64,000 nt of DNA from Cyanobacteriota bacterium (GTDB lineage: Bacteria; Cyanobacteriota; Cyanobacteriia; CACIAM-69d): positions 1 to 64,000 of the forward strand of contig JAKRSF010000001.1 of the NCBI GenBank assembly GCA_022402445.1, in the 5' to 3' direction. Position 1 is the first letter of the stretch; each line of letters opens with the position of its first letter. Shown here piece by piece: positions 55,974 through 64,000 of the stretch. The notes under the pieces were generated by a model that made no database searches, was not told the origin of the DNA, and saw only the letters and a program-made list of their open reading frames with translations. A program made the position numbers and the translations under genes.

Positions 55974-57278
55974 CTAGCTAACCTTATATCTGCCCCCCTT
56001 CGCCGGATCCGACCAATCACAGGCAAAGCCCTTCGTCTCCGTTACAAACTGATTCCAGGGCACCGGATCCAACGGCCCATCCGTCGCGAACACCACCTTA
56101 AACTGGCCACTCGCCTCAATTTCGCCAATCCGCACCGTCTTCGACAGGTGATGATTCGCATTCATCGTCACCATCCCCTCCGGCGCATCCAGGGTTTGGC
56201 CATAGGCCGCCGCCCGCACCTTCGCCAGATCATCGGCAACCCCCGCCTTCTCCACCGCCTGCTTCCACAGGTACACCCCAATGTAGGCCGCCTCCATCGG
56301 GTCATTCGTCACGCGATCGGCCCCATACTTCGCCTTAAACGCCTCCACAAACTTAGTATTGGCCGGCGTATCCACCGTCATGAAATAATTCCAAGCCGCA
56401 TAGTGGCCCGTCAAATATTCCGTCCCGATCGCCTGGACCTCCTCCTCCGCAATACTGACCGACATCACCGGATACTTATCCGGCCCCATGCCCGCCCCTT
56501 GCAGCTCCTTAAAGAAAGCCACATTACTATCCCCATTGAGGGAATTAAAAATCACCCCCCCATCGGGCAGCGCCGCCCGAATCTTGGTGATGATCGGCGT
56601 CACCTCCGTGCCCCCCAGGGGAATGTAGTCTTCGCCAACCAACTCGCCGCCCGACTCCGCCAACTGCGCCTTAATAATCGTATTGGCCGTGCGGGGGAAT
56701 ACATAATCCGACCCCACCAGGAAGAACTGTTTCCCCTTGTTCTCCAGCAGCCAGGTCACCGCCGGTTCAATCTGTTGGTTCGGAGCCGCCCCCGTGTAGA
56801 AAATATTCTTCGAGCATTCCTGCCCCTCGTACTGCACCGGATACCACAGCATGTGGTCCTTCTCTTCAAAGACCGGTAAGACCGCCTTGCGGCTGGCGGA
56901 AGTCCAGCAGCCAAAGACCGCCACCACCTGATCGCTGTCAATCAGCTTCTTCGCCTTTTCCGCAAAGGTAGGCCAGTCCGAAGCCCCGTCTTCAATGACC
57001 GGTGCGATCTGCTGACCGAGCACCCCACCGGCGGCATTGATTTCTTCGATCGCCAAGAGTTCCGCATCCACGACGCTCTTTTCGCTGATGGCCATGGTGC
57101 CGCTCTGGGAGTGGAGAATGCCCACCTTGATGGTGGCTCCGGCGGGGGCTCCGGCGGGGGCTCCGGTGCCGGTCTCGGTGGAGGATTGCTGTCCTCCGCA
57201 GGCTTTCAGCAGGACGCTGGCACTGAGGGCAGCGGAGCTATAGACCAGAAAACGGCGACGACTCAGTTGATTGCTCAT
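55974..57278 (-). CDS. urtA: Urea ABC transporter substrate-binding protein UrtA
   Basis: A 434-residue periplasmic urea-binding lipoprotein. The N terminus has a twin-arginine signal ([10 protein letters not shown]) with a lipobox-like LKAC, followed by a Gly/Ala linker. [39 protein letters not shown] and [19 protein letters not shown] are diagnostic of UrtA. It is normally strongly induced under nitrogen limitation; the NtcA promoter about 220-265 bases upstream fits that. Confidence 0.96.
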   Translation of the reverse strand: MSNQLSRRRFLVYSSAALSASVLLKACGGQQSSTETGTGAPAGAPAGATIKVGILHSQSGTMAISEKSVVDAELLAIEEINAAGGVLGQQIAPVIEDGASDWPTFAEKAKKLIDSDQVVAVFGCWTSASRKAVLPVFEEKDHMLWYPVQYEGQECSKNIFYTGAAPNQQIEPAVTWLLENKGKQFFLVGSDYVFPRTANTIIKAQLAESGGELVGEDYIPLGGTEVTPIITKIRAALPDGGVIFNSLNGDSNVAFFKELQGAGMGPDKYPVMSVSIAEEEVQAIGTEYLTGHYAAWNYFMTVDTPANTKFVEAFKAKYGADRVTNDPMEAAYIGVYLWKQAVEKAGVADDLAKVRAAAYGQTLDAPEGMVTMNANHHLSKTVRIGEIEASGQFKVVFATDGPLDPVPWNQFVTETKGFACDWSDPAKGGRYKVS

Positions 57279-57499
57279 GGGCTAAACCGTTCACTCCTCT
57301 CTTACACAGGATGATATGGATGTTGCTTGGGGCGGTGGGGCTGACTCTGAATTTAGGATTGGCCCGCACTGCGCCGAAGGTTGGGCGTTGCCCCCGGGGG
57401 GATGGGACGCTGGGCCGGGGGCGATCTTGACGATCTCTGGGGGCTAGTCGATCGCGGGGCGTAGCGAGATCGGCGGACGGATTGACTAATCCCCCTGGG

Positions 57500-57542
57500 A
57501 TGGTAGTGGCGGCTTTTGGTTGATCGTTGTAGTCGCCTATAC
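57500..57542 (-). promoter_or_regulatory. NtcA-activated promoter of urtABCDE
   Basis: On the minus strand the NtcA box GTA-N8-TAC (57542-57529, GTATAGGCGACTAC) is followed after exactly 23 bases by TACCAT (57505-57500), which fits the TAN3T -10 element. This is the class II NtcA promoter layout known for cyanobacterial nitrogen genes. The urtA start codon is 222 bases further on. Confidence 0.85.
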
Positions 57543-58172
57543 AAAAAATGATGCCGTCAGTCACGGGGCGATCGCGATCGCGGCTGTCCCCTGATCCCCC
57601 CTGGCCTGCACCCTGGGGCGATCGTCAGCCAAAGGATGTCCCTGACTGAGATTCGGACCGGGGCGCGCTTCGGAGCCCCGCGATCGCGGCCGATAGATTA
57701 AATTTGGTAGCGTTTCATTAAGAAATCACCAAGACCTCTTTAAAAATTACCCATTCCGAATGGCTGACGGGGCCGGGAAAGTCAGGCGATCGCGACAAAA
57801 AATGTCGCTTTGGATACTAAAGCAACTGAATTAATGGGTATTTACTTTGGGAGTATTAATTGCCCTAGGCATCCGCTCCAGTGGGCCGTCATGTTCCCAG
57901 GCCATTGACCCTGTGGATTAACGGACCTGGGAAATGGGGGCCAGCGCGGAACCTGGGGGATTAGGGGGCAGCGGCAACGGGAGCCAAAGCGGCTGGGCCC
58001 GGACGGAATAGGACGACCAGCCGACGTGGAGGGGACTGTGGCGTTGGGGAACGGCGGGGGTTGGTCTGTGGGTCAGCCATGGCCATTGCCTGACGGTGCT
58101 ACTCACCATTCCACGGTGCTTTGGGCGATCGCCGCTCTACCCGTTTGAGGTGTGAGGAGAGTAATAAAGCCC
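57543..58172. other. Intergenic region upstream of the porin gene
   Basis: About 630 bases between the urt promoter and the porin start. It contains an AT-rich part (57695-57870), an inverted repeat AATTAAT/ATTAATT (57829-57861) and another TTCCCAGG/CCTGGGAA (57894-57933). These may belong to the porin promoter and its 5' leader. No gene was recognised; short frames on either strand are Pro/Arg-rich and not believed. Confidence 0.4.
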
Positions 58173-59774
58173 ATGATGTTTTCTGAATTGATGATGCGCG
58201 CGCAGCTCGCCACGATCGCGGCCTTCGGGGCGATCGCCACGGGTGCTTCGGTAGCCCTAGCGAGCCCCACGGCACCCGAAACCGCCACGATAGACGCCCT
58301 GTTGGCGACCCCCGCCGAGGCCAGCGATCTGACCGATGGGGACGGTATCGGTGCAGGGGATCAGGTCACCTCCGTTTCCCAGCTATCGGACGTGCAGCCA
58401 ACGGACTGGGCCTTCCAGGCATTGCAATCCCTTGTGGAGCGCTATGGCTGTATTGCCGGTTATCCCGACGGGACCTTCCGGGGCAACCGGGCCTTGACCC
58501 GCTATGAATTCGCCGCCGGTCTGAACGCCTGCCTTGCCAAGGTGGAAGAACTGATTGGCACCGCCACGGGCGACCTGGCCACCAAGGCGGATCTGCAAAC
58601 CCTGCAGCGGCTCCAGGAGGAATTTGCCGCTGAACTGGCGGTCCTGCGCGGTCGCGTCGATGCCCTCGAAGCGCGCACCTCGGAATTGGAAGCGAACCAG
58701 TTCTCCACCACCACCAAACTGACCGGTTCGGTGATCTTCGGTCTCCAGGGGGGCACGATCGAAGATAGCGATCGCGAGCAAGTCACCTTTGGCCAGCGGA
58801 CGCGCCTCGTCTTTGAAACCAGCTTCACGGGCCGCGATCGCCTCTTCACCCGTCTCGACACCAACACCGTCGAGAACCCCATCGATGATCGCACCGGCCT
58901 CGGCAGCCTGAGCTACGCTGGCCCCAACGGCACCGACTTTGACCTATCGTTCCTGGCCTACACCTTCCCCATCGGTGAGACCTTCGACGCGATCGTCGGC
59001 TTTGACCTGCTGCTGATTGACACCCACCCCCACCATAACCCCCTCTTCGGGAACGGCACCGGAGCCCTTTCGGCCTTTGCCGATCGCAACCCCATCTTCC
59101 GTCAGCCCACCTACGGCGGCGCGGGTCTCACCTGGAAGATCAACGACGCCCTCTCCTGGGCCTTCATGTATTCAGCGGGCAATCCAGCGGATCCGTCCCT
59201 GGGCAGCGGCCTCTTCAACGGCAGCTACAGCGCCAGCACCAGTATCAACTACACCAAAGGGCGATTCTCCGGCGGCGTCTTCTACGCCCGCTCCTACTAC
59301 TCCGACACGGATCTCGGTGACGGCGCTGCCCCGCTCATGGGCGCGATCGGCACCCGCAACTCCCGCTCTGCCTTTGCCACCGACTCCATCGACAGTGACA
59401 ACATCGGCGTCCAACTGTCCTACCGCATCTCCGACGGCCTGACCGCCTTTGGTTGGGGCGGCTACACCCTAGCCCGTAACGCCCGAGACATCGACGAATA
59501 TGTGCGGGTAACCAACTGGGCCTTTGGTCTCGCCTTCCCGGATCTCATCAAAGAAGGCAGCATCGGTGGCCTAATTGTCGGTCAACCGCCAGCGGTGGTT
59601 TCTTCCCGAGGCTACCAGGATGACGACTCCCTCCCCTTCCATGTGGAGGCGCTCTACAAATTCGCAGTCAACGACAACATCTATGTGACGCCCGGTGTCA
59701 TCGCCGTGTTCAACGCAGATGACAGTGATGATACGGCCTTCGTGGGGGTGTTAAGGACCGAATTTAAGTTCTAG
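58173..59774 (+). CDS. SLH-domain outer-membrane porin (OprB/iron-uptake porin family)
   Basis: A 533-residue outer-membrane protein. A signal peptide (LATIAAFGAIATGASVALA) is followed by an SLH domain (about 65-125, QPTDWAFQALQSLVERYGCIAGYPDGTFRGNRALTRYEFAAGLN) that anchors to peptidoglycan, a coiled-coil (LQEEFAAELAVLRGRVDALEARTSELEANQF) and a beta-barrel ending in Phe (VLRTEFKF). This is the cyanobacterial porin type annotated as OprB or iron-uptake porin; substrates are small solutes or inorganic ions. ATG at 58173 is preferred; GAGGAGA lies upstream. An upstream GTG at 58152 would add seven residues. Confidence 0.92.
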   Translation: MMFSELMMRAQLATIAAFGAIATGASVALASPTAPETATIDALLATPAEASDLTDGDGIGAGDQVTSVSQLSDVQPTDWAFQALQSLVERYGCIAGYPDGTFRGNRALTRYEFAAGLNACLAKVEELIGTATGDLATKADLQTLQRLQEEFAAELAVLRGRVDALEARTSELEANQFSTTTKLTGSVIFGLQGGTIEDSDREQVTFGQRTRLVFETSFTGRDRLFTRLDTNTVENPIDDRTGLGSLSYAGPNGTDFDLSFLAYTFPIGETFDAIVGFDLLLIDTHPHHNPLFGNGTGALSAFADRNPIFRQPTYGGAGLTWKINDALSWAFMYSAGNPADPSLGSGLFNGSYSASTSINYTKGRFSGGVFYARSYYSDTDLGDGAAPLMGAIGTRNSRSAFATDSIDSDNIGVQLSYRISDGLTAFGWGGYTLARNARDIDEYVRVTNWAFGLAFPDLIKEGSIGGLIVGQPPAVVSSRGYQDDDSLPFHVEALYKFAVNDNIYVTPGVIAVFNADDSDDTAFVGVLRTEFKF

Positions 59775-59780
59775 ATCGCG

Positions 59781-59814
59781 ACAGCAAGGTATAACCGGTT
59801 ATATCTTGCTGTTT
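59781..59814 (+). terminator. Rho-independent terminator 1 after the porin gene
   Basis: ACAGCAAG pairs with CTTGCTGT around an inner palindrome TATAACCGGTTATA, giving a hairpin of about 16 bp with one G-T pair, followed by TTT. It starts six bases after the stop codon. Confidence 0.75.
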
Positions 59815-59839
59815 AATCATCTCCCTCGTCCGGCTAGGC

Positions 59840-59884
59840 GGGGCTGCTCCCTGGAGTGTATGTACCCCAGAGCGGCCCCGTTTT
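59840..59884 (+). terminator. Rho-independent terminator 2 after the porin gene
   Basis: GGGGCTGCTC pairs with GAGCGGCCCC (one G-T pair), with CTGG/CCAG extending the stem inside, followed by TTTT. It is a second hairpin in tandem, as expected after a highly expressed gene, and also separates the porin from the convergent methyltransferase gene. Confidence 0.65.
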
Positions 59885-59896
59885 CTTGTGGTCACC

Positions 59897-60907
59897 TTAG
59901 GACGCGATCGCGCGCCGCCGAGCCCGAAACATACCAAAGCGACAGAGGCCCGTCCCAAATGCCAGCCGCATCAGCAGCAGCGTCGGCACCTCCCGCAGCG
60001 ACTTAATAAAACCCGCCACCCCGAACTTCACTAAACCCGCCGGACGCACGACCCCCTGCCAAATTGAATCGAGCCAGGAGGGCAGCGTCTCCGGCGTCCA
60101 GTCAGCCGTCATGACCTCCCCCTCGACCCAGCCCGTTGCCGCCAATGCCTCTGCAAATCCCTCAATACTGGCGAAAGCCGGGTGAGCCCACTGATCCAGC
60201 AGTTGTTTCATAACCGGTCGTTCCCAGCCATTGAGGGGCACCTCGCGATCGTCCCGCTGATTCCAGTCCGCCACCACCAGCAGCCCACCGGGCTTGAGAA
60301 CCCGCAATAGCTCCCGCGCAAAGCCCGCCTTATCCGGCATATGGGGGCCTGCCTCAATGGACCAGACCACATCAAACGCACCATCTGGGAACGAGAGCGC
60401 CATGGCATCATCCACCGCAAATCGTGCCGTCACCCCATCGGGCGTTAATTCCGTCGCCCGTGCCACCTGGCGAGGGCTAATGGTAATACCCGTCACATCG
60501 AACCCATAATCCCGCGCCAGAATGCGACTACTGCCGCCAATGCCGCAGCCCACATCCAGAACCGTGGTTCCTGCGGGCAGATCCGCCAGCCCCCCCCACC
60601 GCACCATTTCATGGACAAAGTCCGCCTTGGCGACCCGAAAATCCTTCCGTTGCGGGGGTGATCCGTAGTGTCCTAAGTGAATGTGATCGCCCCAATAGAA
60701 CTCCAAAAGACCGTCTTCGGTCCAGTCATCATAGGATTGGGCTACGGAGGCGGCGGATTGATAGGTCCGGGGCGATCGCAGGTATAGACCCATCAGGACC
60801 GCTGAAAGGGCAAGGATAATCCCGAGGGCCAGCCCAACCCCCCCAATATTCAGGGAAACTGTCTCCGAGGCCGCGACAGCAAAGGGAGCACACACAGGGA
60901 AAACCAT
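59897..60907 (-). CDS. SAM-dependent methyltransferase, probable MPBQ/MSBQ methyltransferase
   Basis: A 336-residue enzyme with an N-terminal membrane helix (GGVGLALGIILALSAVLMGLYL), then a class I methyltransferase fold: motif I LDVGCGIGGSSRILARDYG, followed by ITISPRQVARA and VVWSIEAGPHMPDK. The stretch SYDDWTEDGLLEFYWGDHIHLGHYG and the overall form match the cyanobacterial 2-methyl-6-phytyl/solanyl-benzoquinol methyltransferase of plastoquinone and tocopherol synthesis (as Sll0418 in Synechocystis) and the related gamma-tocopherol methyltransferase. The membrane anchor and size favour the former. ATG at 60907. Confidence 0.82.
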   Translation of the reverse strand: MVFPVCAPFAVAASETVSLNIGGVGLALGIILALSAVLMGLYLRSPRTYQSAASVAQSYDDWTEDGLLEFYWGDHIHLGHYGSPPQRKDFRVAKADFVHEMVRWGGLADLPAGTTVLDVGCGIGGSSRILARDYGFDVTGITISPRQVARATELTPDGVTARFAVDDAMALSFPDGAFDVVWSIEAGPHMPDKAGFARELLRVLKPGGLLVVADWNQRDDREVPLNGWERPVMKQLLDQWAHPAFASIEGFAEALAATGWVEGEVMTADWTPETLPSWLDSIWQGVVRPAGLVKFGVAGFIKSLREVPTLLLMRLAFGTGLCRFGMFRARRRAIAS

Positions 60908-61288
60908 GGATTTAGGACGGCGTTACATTTCTTAATCGTCCTCCCATCCTATCAAGAATCCCCAGGGGAACAGCCCAAGGCGCGTAAACTCTCCAGGGCA
61001 GGCGCATTCCCACCCCGTCAGGATGTGCATTTTGATGTTCACCGCTTGGTTTCCGGAACGCCCCGCCAATCCTGCTGCACCCGTAGGGGCCGCGATTTCT
61101 TGTGTAGAGCGCTGCCGCCAAGCCTTCGATTTGATCCTGCCGTCCGCGCCGCCAACTTGCCCGCGATCGAACAAGGGGTCGCGTTTTGGTGCTGCGCGAT
61201 CGCTTCCCGTCCTGCGGCTGGTAACGGTTTATGGAATGCTCGGTCGAGCGTAACTTAAGAAGCGTGAGTTGATTCGGGAGCCCTGCCC
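60908..61288. other. Divergent intergenic region of methyltransferase and rarA
   Basis: About 380 bases. No GC-rich repeat or HIP1-dense tract like elsewhere, and no gene recognised; the small open frames here (for example 61023-61253) have no family features. Promoters of both divergent genes must be here, but none was assigned. Confidence 0.35.
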
Positions 61289-62644
61289 ATGTCGAGCCTA
61301 TTTCCGGAATTCGACAATCCCCCAGTCACCGCCTCCGTCTTCCGTCCCCTAGCCGATCGCCTGCGCCCGATCGCGTTGGCAGAGGTGGCTGGCCAGGAGC
61401 ATCTAACCGCGCCGGGGATGCCGCTTCAGCGCATGGTCGCCAGCGGCCAGTTCGCCTCAACGATTCTTTGGGGACCGCCGGGGTGTGGAAAAACGACCCT
61501 GGCTCGCATCGTCGCGCAGCAGTCAGGGCTGCATTTCGAGCAACTCTCGGCGATCTTTGCCGGTGTCAAGGATCTGAAAGCCGTGTTTCAGGCCGCGCGT
61601 GATCGTCGTCGAACCGGCGGTCAAACGCTGCTGTTCGTCGATGAAATCCACCGGTTTATGAAATCCCAGCAGGATGCATTTTTGCCGGTGCTGGAAGATG
61701 GGACGATCGTGCTGATCGGCGCAACAACCGAAAATCCGTCATTTGAACTAAACGCTGCGCTTCTGTCGCGCTGTCAGGTGTTGGTGCTGAAGCGGTTGAG
61801 CGAGGACGCGATCGAAGCCCTGTTGCAACGGGCAGAGGCGGCTGAAGAGAAACCGCTACCGCTGAGCGATCGGGCGCGCGAGATTCTCACAACCCTAGCG
61901 GATGGGGATGGGCGTTACGCGCTGTCGATGGCGGAGCAGGTCTTTGCGCAGTCCGAAACGCTAGATGCAAGGGATTTGATGGCGATCGCGCAGCGCCGCG
62001 CACCGCTCTACGATCGTCAAGGTGACGCCCACTACAACCTGATTTCCGCGCTGCATAAGTCCGTGCGGGGAAGCGACCCGGATGCGGCCCTGTACTGGTT
62101 TTCTCGAATGTTGGAAGGTGGCGAAGATCCGCGCTTCATCGCACGGCGCATGGTGCGGATGGCGTCAGAAGATATCGGCTTGGCGGACCCGCAGGCGTTG
62201 CCGCAGTGCGTTGCTGCCTGGGAGGCATATGAACGGTTGGGCAGCCCGGAAGGGGATTTAGTGTTGGCGCAAGCGCTGGTGTATTTGGCAACGGCACCGA
62301 AATCAACGGCGGTGTACTCGGCGTTTAATCGGGCACGCCAGAAAGCCAAAGAAACGGGGTCTTTGATGCCGCCAAAGTGCATTTTGAACGCGCCGACGCA
62401 ACTGATGAAGCGCGAGGGGTATGGAGGGGGATATGTCTACGATCCGGATACGCCGGAGAGTTTTTCAGGGCAGAACTATTTTCCGGAGGAGACGGGGCGG
62501 CTGTCGTTCTACGCGCCGGTGCGGCGGGGGTTCGAGCGCGAAATTGAGAAGCGGTTAGTTTACTGGGCGAAGTTGCGGGCTCGGAAACATGCGAAGCCTG
62601 CCGACACGACCTCGGACGCGATCGCGGAGGACAGCGGCGAGTAA
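61289..62644 (+). CDS. rarA: Replication-associated recombination protein A (clamp-loader-like AAA ATPase)
   Basis: A 451-residue AAA+ ATPase of the RarA/MgsA/WRNIP1 family that acts at stalled replication forks. It has Walker A GPPGCGKTT (62-70), Walker B FVDEIHRF, sensor 1 GATTENPSFELN, arginine-finger region LLSRCQVLVL and the C-terminal tetramerisation and MgsA domain (HYNLISALHKSVRGSDPDAALYW; PPKCILNAPTQLMKREGYG; FSGQNYFP; RRGFEREIEKRL). Phrases such as RPLADRLRP, SVRGSDPDAALYW and RGFEREI resemble alphaproteobacterial RarA more than the usual cyanobacterial form, as far as I can recall. Wording of codons also differs slightly from neighbours (fewer GGCC-rich codons). ATG at 61289 follows CGGGAG. 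Confidence 0.92.
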   Translation: MSSLFPEFDNPPVTASVFRPLADRLRPIALAEVAGQEHLTAPGMPLQRMVASGQFASTILWGPPGCGKTTLARIVAQQSGLHFEQLSAIFAGVKDLKAVFQAARDRRRTGGQTLLFVDEIHRFMKSQQDAFLPVLEDGTIVLIGATTENPSFELNAALLSRCQVLVLKRLSEDAIEALLQRAEAAEEKPLPLSDRAREILTTLADGDGRYALSMAEQVFAQSETLDARDLMAIAQRRAPLYDRQGDAHYNLISALHKSVRGSDPDAALYWFSRMLEGGEDPRFIARRMVRMASEDIGLADPQALPQCVAAWEAYERLGSPEGDLVLAQALVYLATAPKSTAVYSAFNRARQKAKETGSLMPPKCILNAPTQLMKREGYGGGYVYDPDTPESFSGQNYFPEETGRLSFYAPVRRGFEREIEKRLVYWAKLRARKHAKPADTTSDAIAEDSGE

Positions 62645-62747
62645 GGGCGCGATCGCGGCCCCACCCGAGCGGCCCTAGGCCACCACCGCCTAGCCCATCC
62701 GCCCCTAGACACCACCATTTCCATGGGGATACACTGGATTTGGATCT

Positions 62748-62771
62748 AAACTAAACAGTTCAGTTTAGTTT
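62748..62771. promoter_or_regulatory. Inverted-repeat operator upstream of devB
   Basis: AAACTAAAC (62748-62756) and GTTTAGTTT (62763-62771) are perfect 9-bp arms with the spacer AGTTCA, ending 32 bases before the devB start codon. The size and symmetry suit a TetR-family repressor, as is common for exporter genes. The cognate regulator is not visible in the window. Confidence 0.6.
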
Positions 62772-62803
62772 GATTCGATCCTCGGTCAGCGGGAGGATTA
62801 ACC

Positions 62804-64000
62804 ATGGCAGGAAGGGAGTCGGGGGGCGATCGCGGGGGGCCTTGGTCCTTGGGGCGGCGATCGCTGGGGATCTGTCTAGCGGCGGTAGGTCTTGGGGGCA
62901 TTGCTTGGGGCGGCATGGTGAGCGGTCGCGGGAGTGTGGAGTCGCCGCTCGTGGCGGTAATTGTGGACGATCCACAGACGGTGACGGCCCTAGGGCGACT
63001 GGAACCGGCGGGGGAAATTGTGGCGATCGCGGGGCCGCCAGCGCGGGAGGGGAATCGGCTGCGATCGTTGGCAGTGGCCCAGGGCGATCGCGTGGTGGCC
63101 GGCCAGGTGCTAGCGACCCTTGATAGCCGCGATCGTCTTTGGGCAGAATTGCAGGAAGCCCAGGCGCGATCGGCCGCGGCCCAGGCGCACCTCGCCCTAG
63201 TGAAAGCGGGTCCCAAGGCCGGGGAACGGAACGCCCAGCGGGCCACCCTAGGGCAACTGGCGGCGGAGCGGCGGGGAGATTTAGAGGTATTGGAGACCAC
63301 GCGCGATCGCCTGCGGGCCGAGGCAGCGGCGGATCTAGCAGCGCGATCGGCAGACATAGAACGGCTGACGGCGGAACAGATCTATGCCCAGGCGGAAGAG
63401 AAGCGCCACCGGGAGCTATGGCAGGCGGGAGCCCTAGCGGCATCGGCCTATGACAGCAAGCGATTGGCCCTAGAAACCGCCCGCCAGCGCCTTGATGCCG
63501 CCCAAGCTGATCGCGATCGCCTGGCTGCCAGCTACCGAACCGGGCTCCAGGAAGTCGAGGCAGAACTCCAACGGTCGCGCCAGAGCCGCGATCGGCAACT
63601 GGAGCGAGCCGCAGCGGACCTAGATCGCATCGAAACCATCCGTCCCGAGGAAGTACAAATGGCCGTAGCGGAAGCCCAGGCAGCCCAGGCGGCGGTCACC
63701 CGTGCCCAGGTAGAGCTAGCCCTCGCGGAAGTGAAAGCCCCCACAGCGGGTCAGGTGTTAGCCGTGCATGTGCAGCCCGGAGAACTGATCCCCAGCGGCG
63801 GCGCGATTCTCGACCTAGGCAACACGGCCACCATGGAAGCGATCGCGGAAGTCTACGACAGTGATATCCGCCATGTGAACATCGGCCAGGCCGTGCGACT
63901 AACGGGGGATGCCTTCGACGGCGCCTTAACGGGTCGCGTCACCCGCATCGGCCCCCAGGTCCTGGCCCAAAGCCTTGTGGACACGGACCCTGCGGCCCTA
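62804..64000 (+). CDS. devB: ABC exporter membrane fusion protein, DevB family (partial, runs off the window)
   Basis: An open frame of 399 codons continues past the right edge. The product has a short cytoplasmic N terminus, one membrane helix (about 20-40), then TALGRLEPAGEIVAIAGPP and EGNRLRSLAVAQGDRVVAGQVLATLDSRDRL, which are diagnostic of DevB-type adaptors. A long Ala/Arg/Glu-rich coiled-coil hairpin follows, then the second lipoyl half (APTAGQVLAVHVQPGELIP) and the start of the beta-barrel (AIAEVYDSDIRHVNIGQ). DevB works with DevC and DevA to export glycolipids in heterocysts and other substrates elsewhere; devC and devA should follow beyond the edge. GGGAGG lies seven bases before ATG at 62804. 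Confidence 0.9.
   Translation, partial: MAGRESGGDRGGPWSLGRRSLGICLAAVGLGGIAWGGMVSGRGSVESPLVAVIVDDPQTVTALGRLEPAGEIVAIAGPPAREGNRLRSLAVAQGDRVVAGQVLATLDSRDRLWAELQEAQARSAAAQAHLALVKAGPKAGERNAQRATLGQLAAERRGDLEVLETTRDRLRAEAAADLAARSADIERLTAEQIYAQAEEKRHRELWQAGALAASAYDSKRLALETARQRLDAAQADRDRLAASYRTGLQEVEAELQRSRQSRDRQLERAAADLDRIETIRPEEVQMAVAEAQAAQAAVTRAQVELALAEVKAPTAGQVLAVHVQPGELIPSGGAILDLGNTATMEAIAEVYDSDIRHVNIGQAVRLTGDAFDGALTGRVTRIGPQVLAQSLVDTDPAAL

Noticed and set aside
55734-56879. 381-codon open frame antisense to urtA and urtB
   Set aside because: Arg/His-rich translation antisense to well-supported transporter genes.
57238-57564. 108-codon minus-strand frame covering the urt promoter
   Set aside because: It overlaps the NtcA site and the urtA start and has no family features.
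57894-57933. Inverted repeat TTCCCAGG/CCTGGGAA as a terminator or tRNA-like stem
   Set aside because: The 24-base loop is not structured, no T-tract follows, and no cloverleaf can be drawn.

Overview
The window is cyanobacterial chromosomal-type DNA. It is GC-rich and saturated with the HIP1 octamer (GCGATCGC). It carries a urea transporter operon behind a textbook NtcA promoter, an SLH-domain porin, a probable plastoquinone/tocopherol-pathway methyltransferase, a DevB-type exporter subunit and many multi-domain signalling proteins. No rRNA, tRNA, CRISPR array or insertion sequence was recognised. The last gene runs off the right edge.

Layout. (1) 191-10011: a 2644-residue hybrid histidine kinase with an apparently dead Ser/Thr kinase domain, converging on a REC-GGDEF-EAL protein. 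(2) 10394-14253: a TetR regulator and a peroxiredoxin-like protein, divergent from frmA-frmB (glutathione-dependent formaldehyde oxidation). (3) 14108-22368, minus strand: a plasmid-like block with an RNB ribonuclease carrying two dsRNA-binding motifs, a 599-residue protein with a C-terminal XRE helix-turn-helix, a 1.2-kb intergenic stretch with direct repeats, palindromes and a DnaA-box-like site, and a CyRepA1-type replication protein. It sits between core-looking genes and looks like an integrated replicon. (4) 22468-32881: a small secreted protein, a VIT/vWA PEP-CTERM membrane protein, REC-GAF-GGDEF, a B12-type radical SAM protein, and an NCS1 permease fused to a histidine kinase. (5) 33030-42809: a GST-like protein, a secreted protein, a Cache-HAMP-kinase-REC-class III cyclase, an isochorismatase-like hydrolase, a coiled-coil protein and an MscS channel.

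(6) 42736-51243, minus strand: a heavy-metal efflux cluster with a CzcB/CusB-type adaptor, a CzcA/CusA-type RND pump, two His-rich exported proteins and an RppA/RppB-like two-component pair. The same direct repeat, ATGAAA-N5-ATGAAA, lies upstream of both transcription units, which suggests the pair controls both. (7) 51321-57542, minus strand: urtABCDE, with UrtD fused to a TerB-like domain and an NtcA site (GTA-N8-TAC, 23 nt, TACCAT) upstream of urtA. (8) 58173-64000: the porin with two downstream hairpin terminators, the methyltransferase, a RarA clamp-loader-like ATPase resembling the alphaproteobacterial form, and the start of a devB exporter gene behind a 9-bp inverted-repeat operator.

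The best candidates for something undescribed are the RNB-dsRBM / XRE / CyRepA1 block with its repeat-rich intergenic region, the UrtD-TerB fusion, and the permease-kinase fusion. All functional calls rest on motif recognition by eye; no database search was possible.
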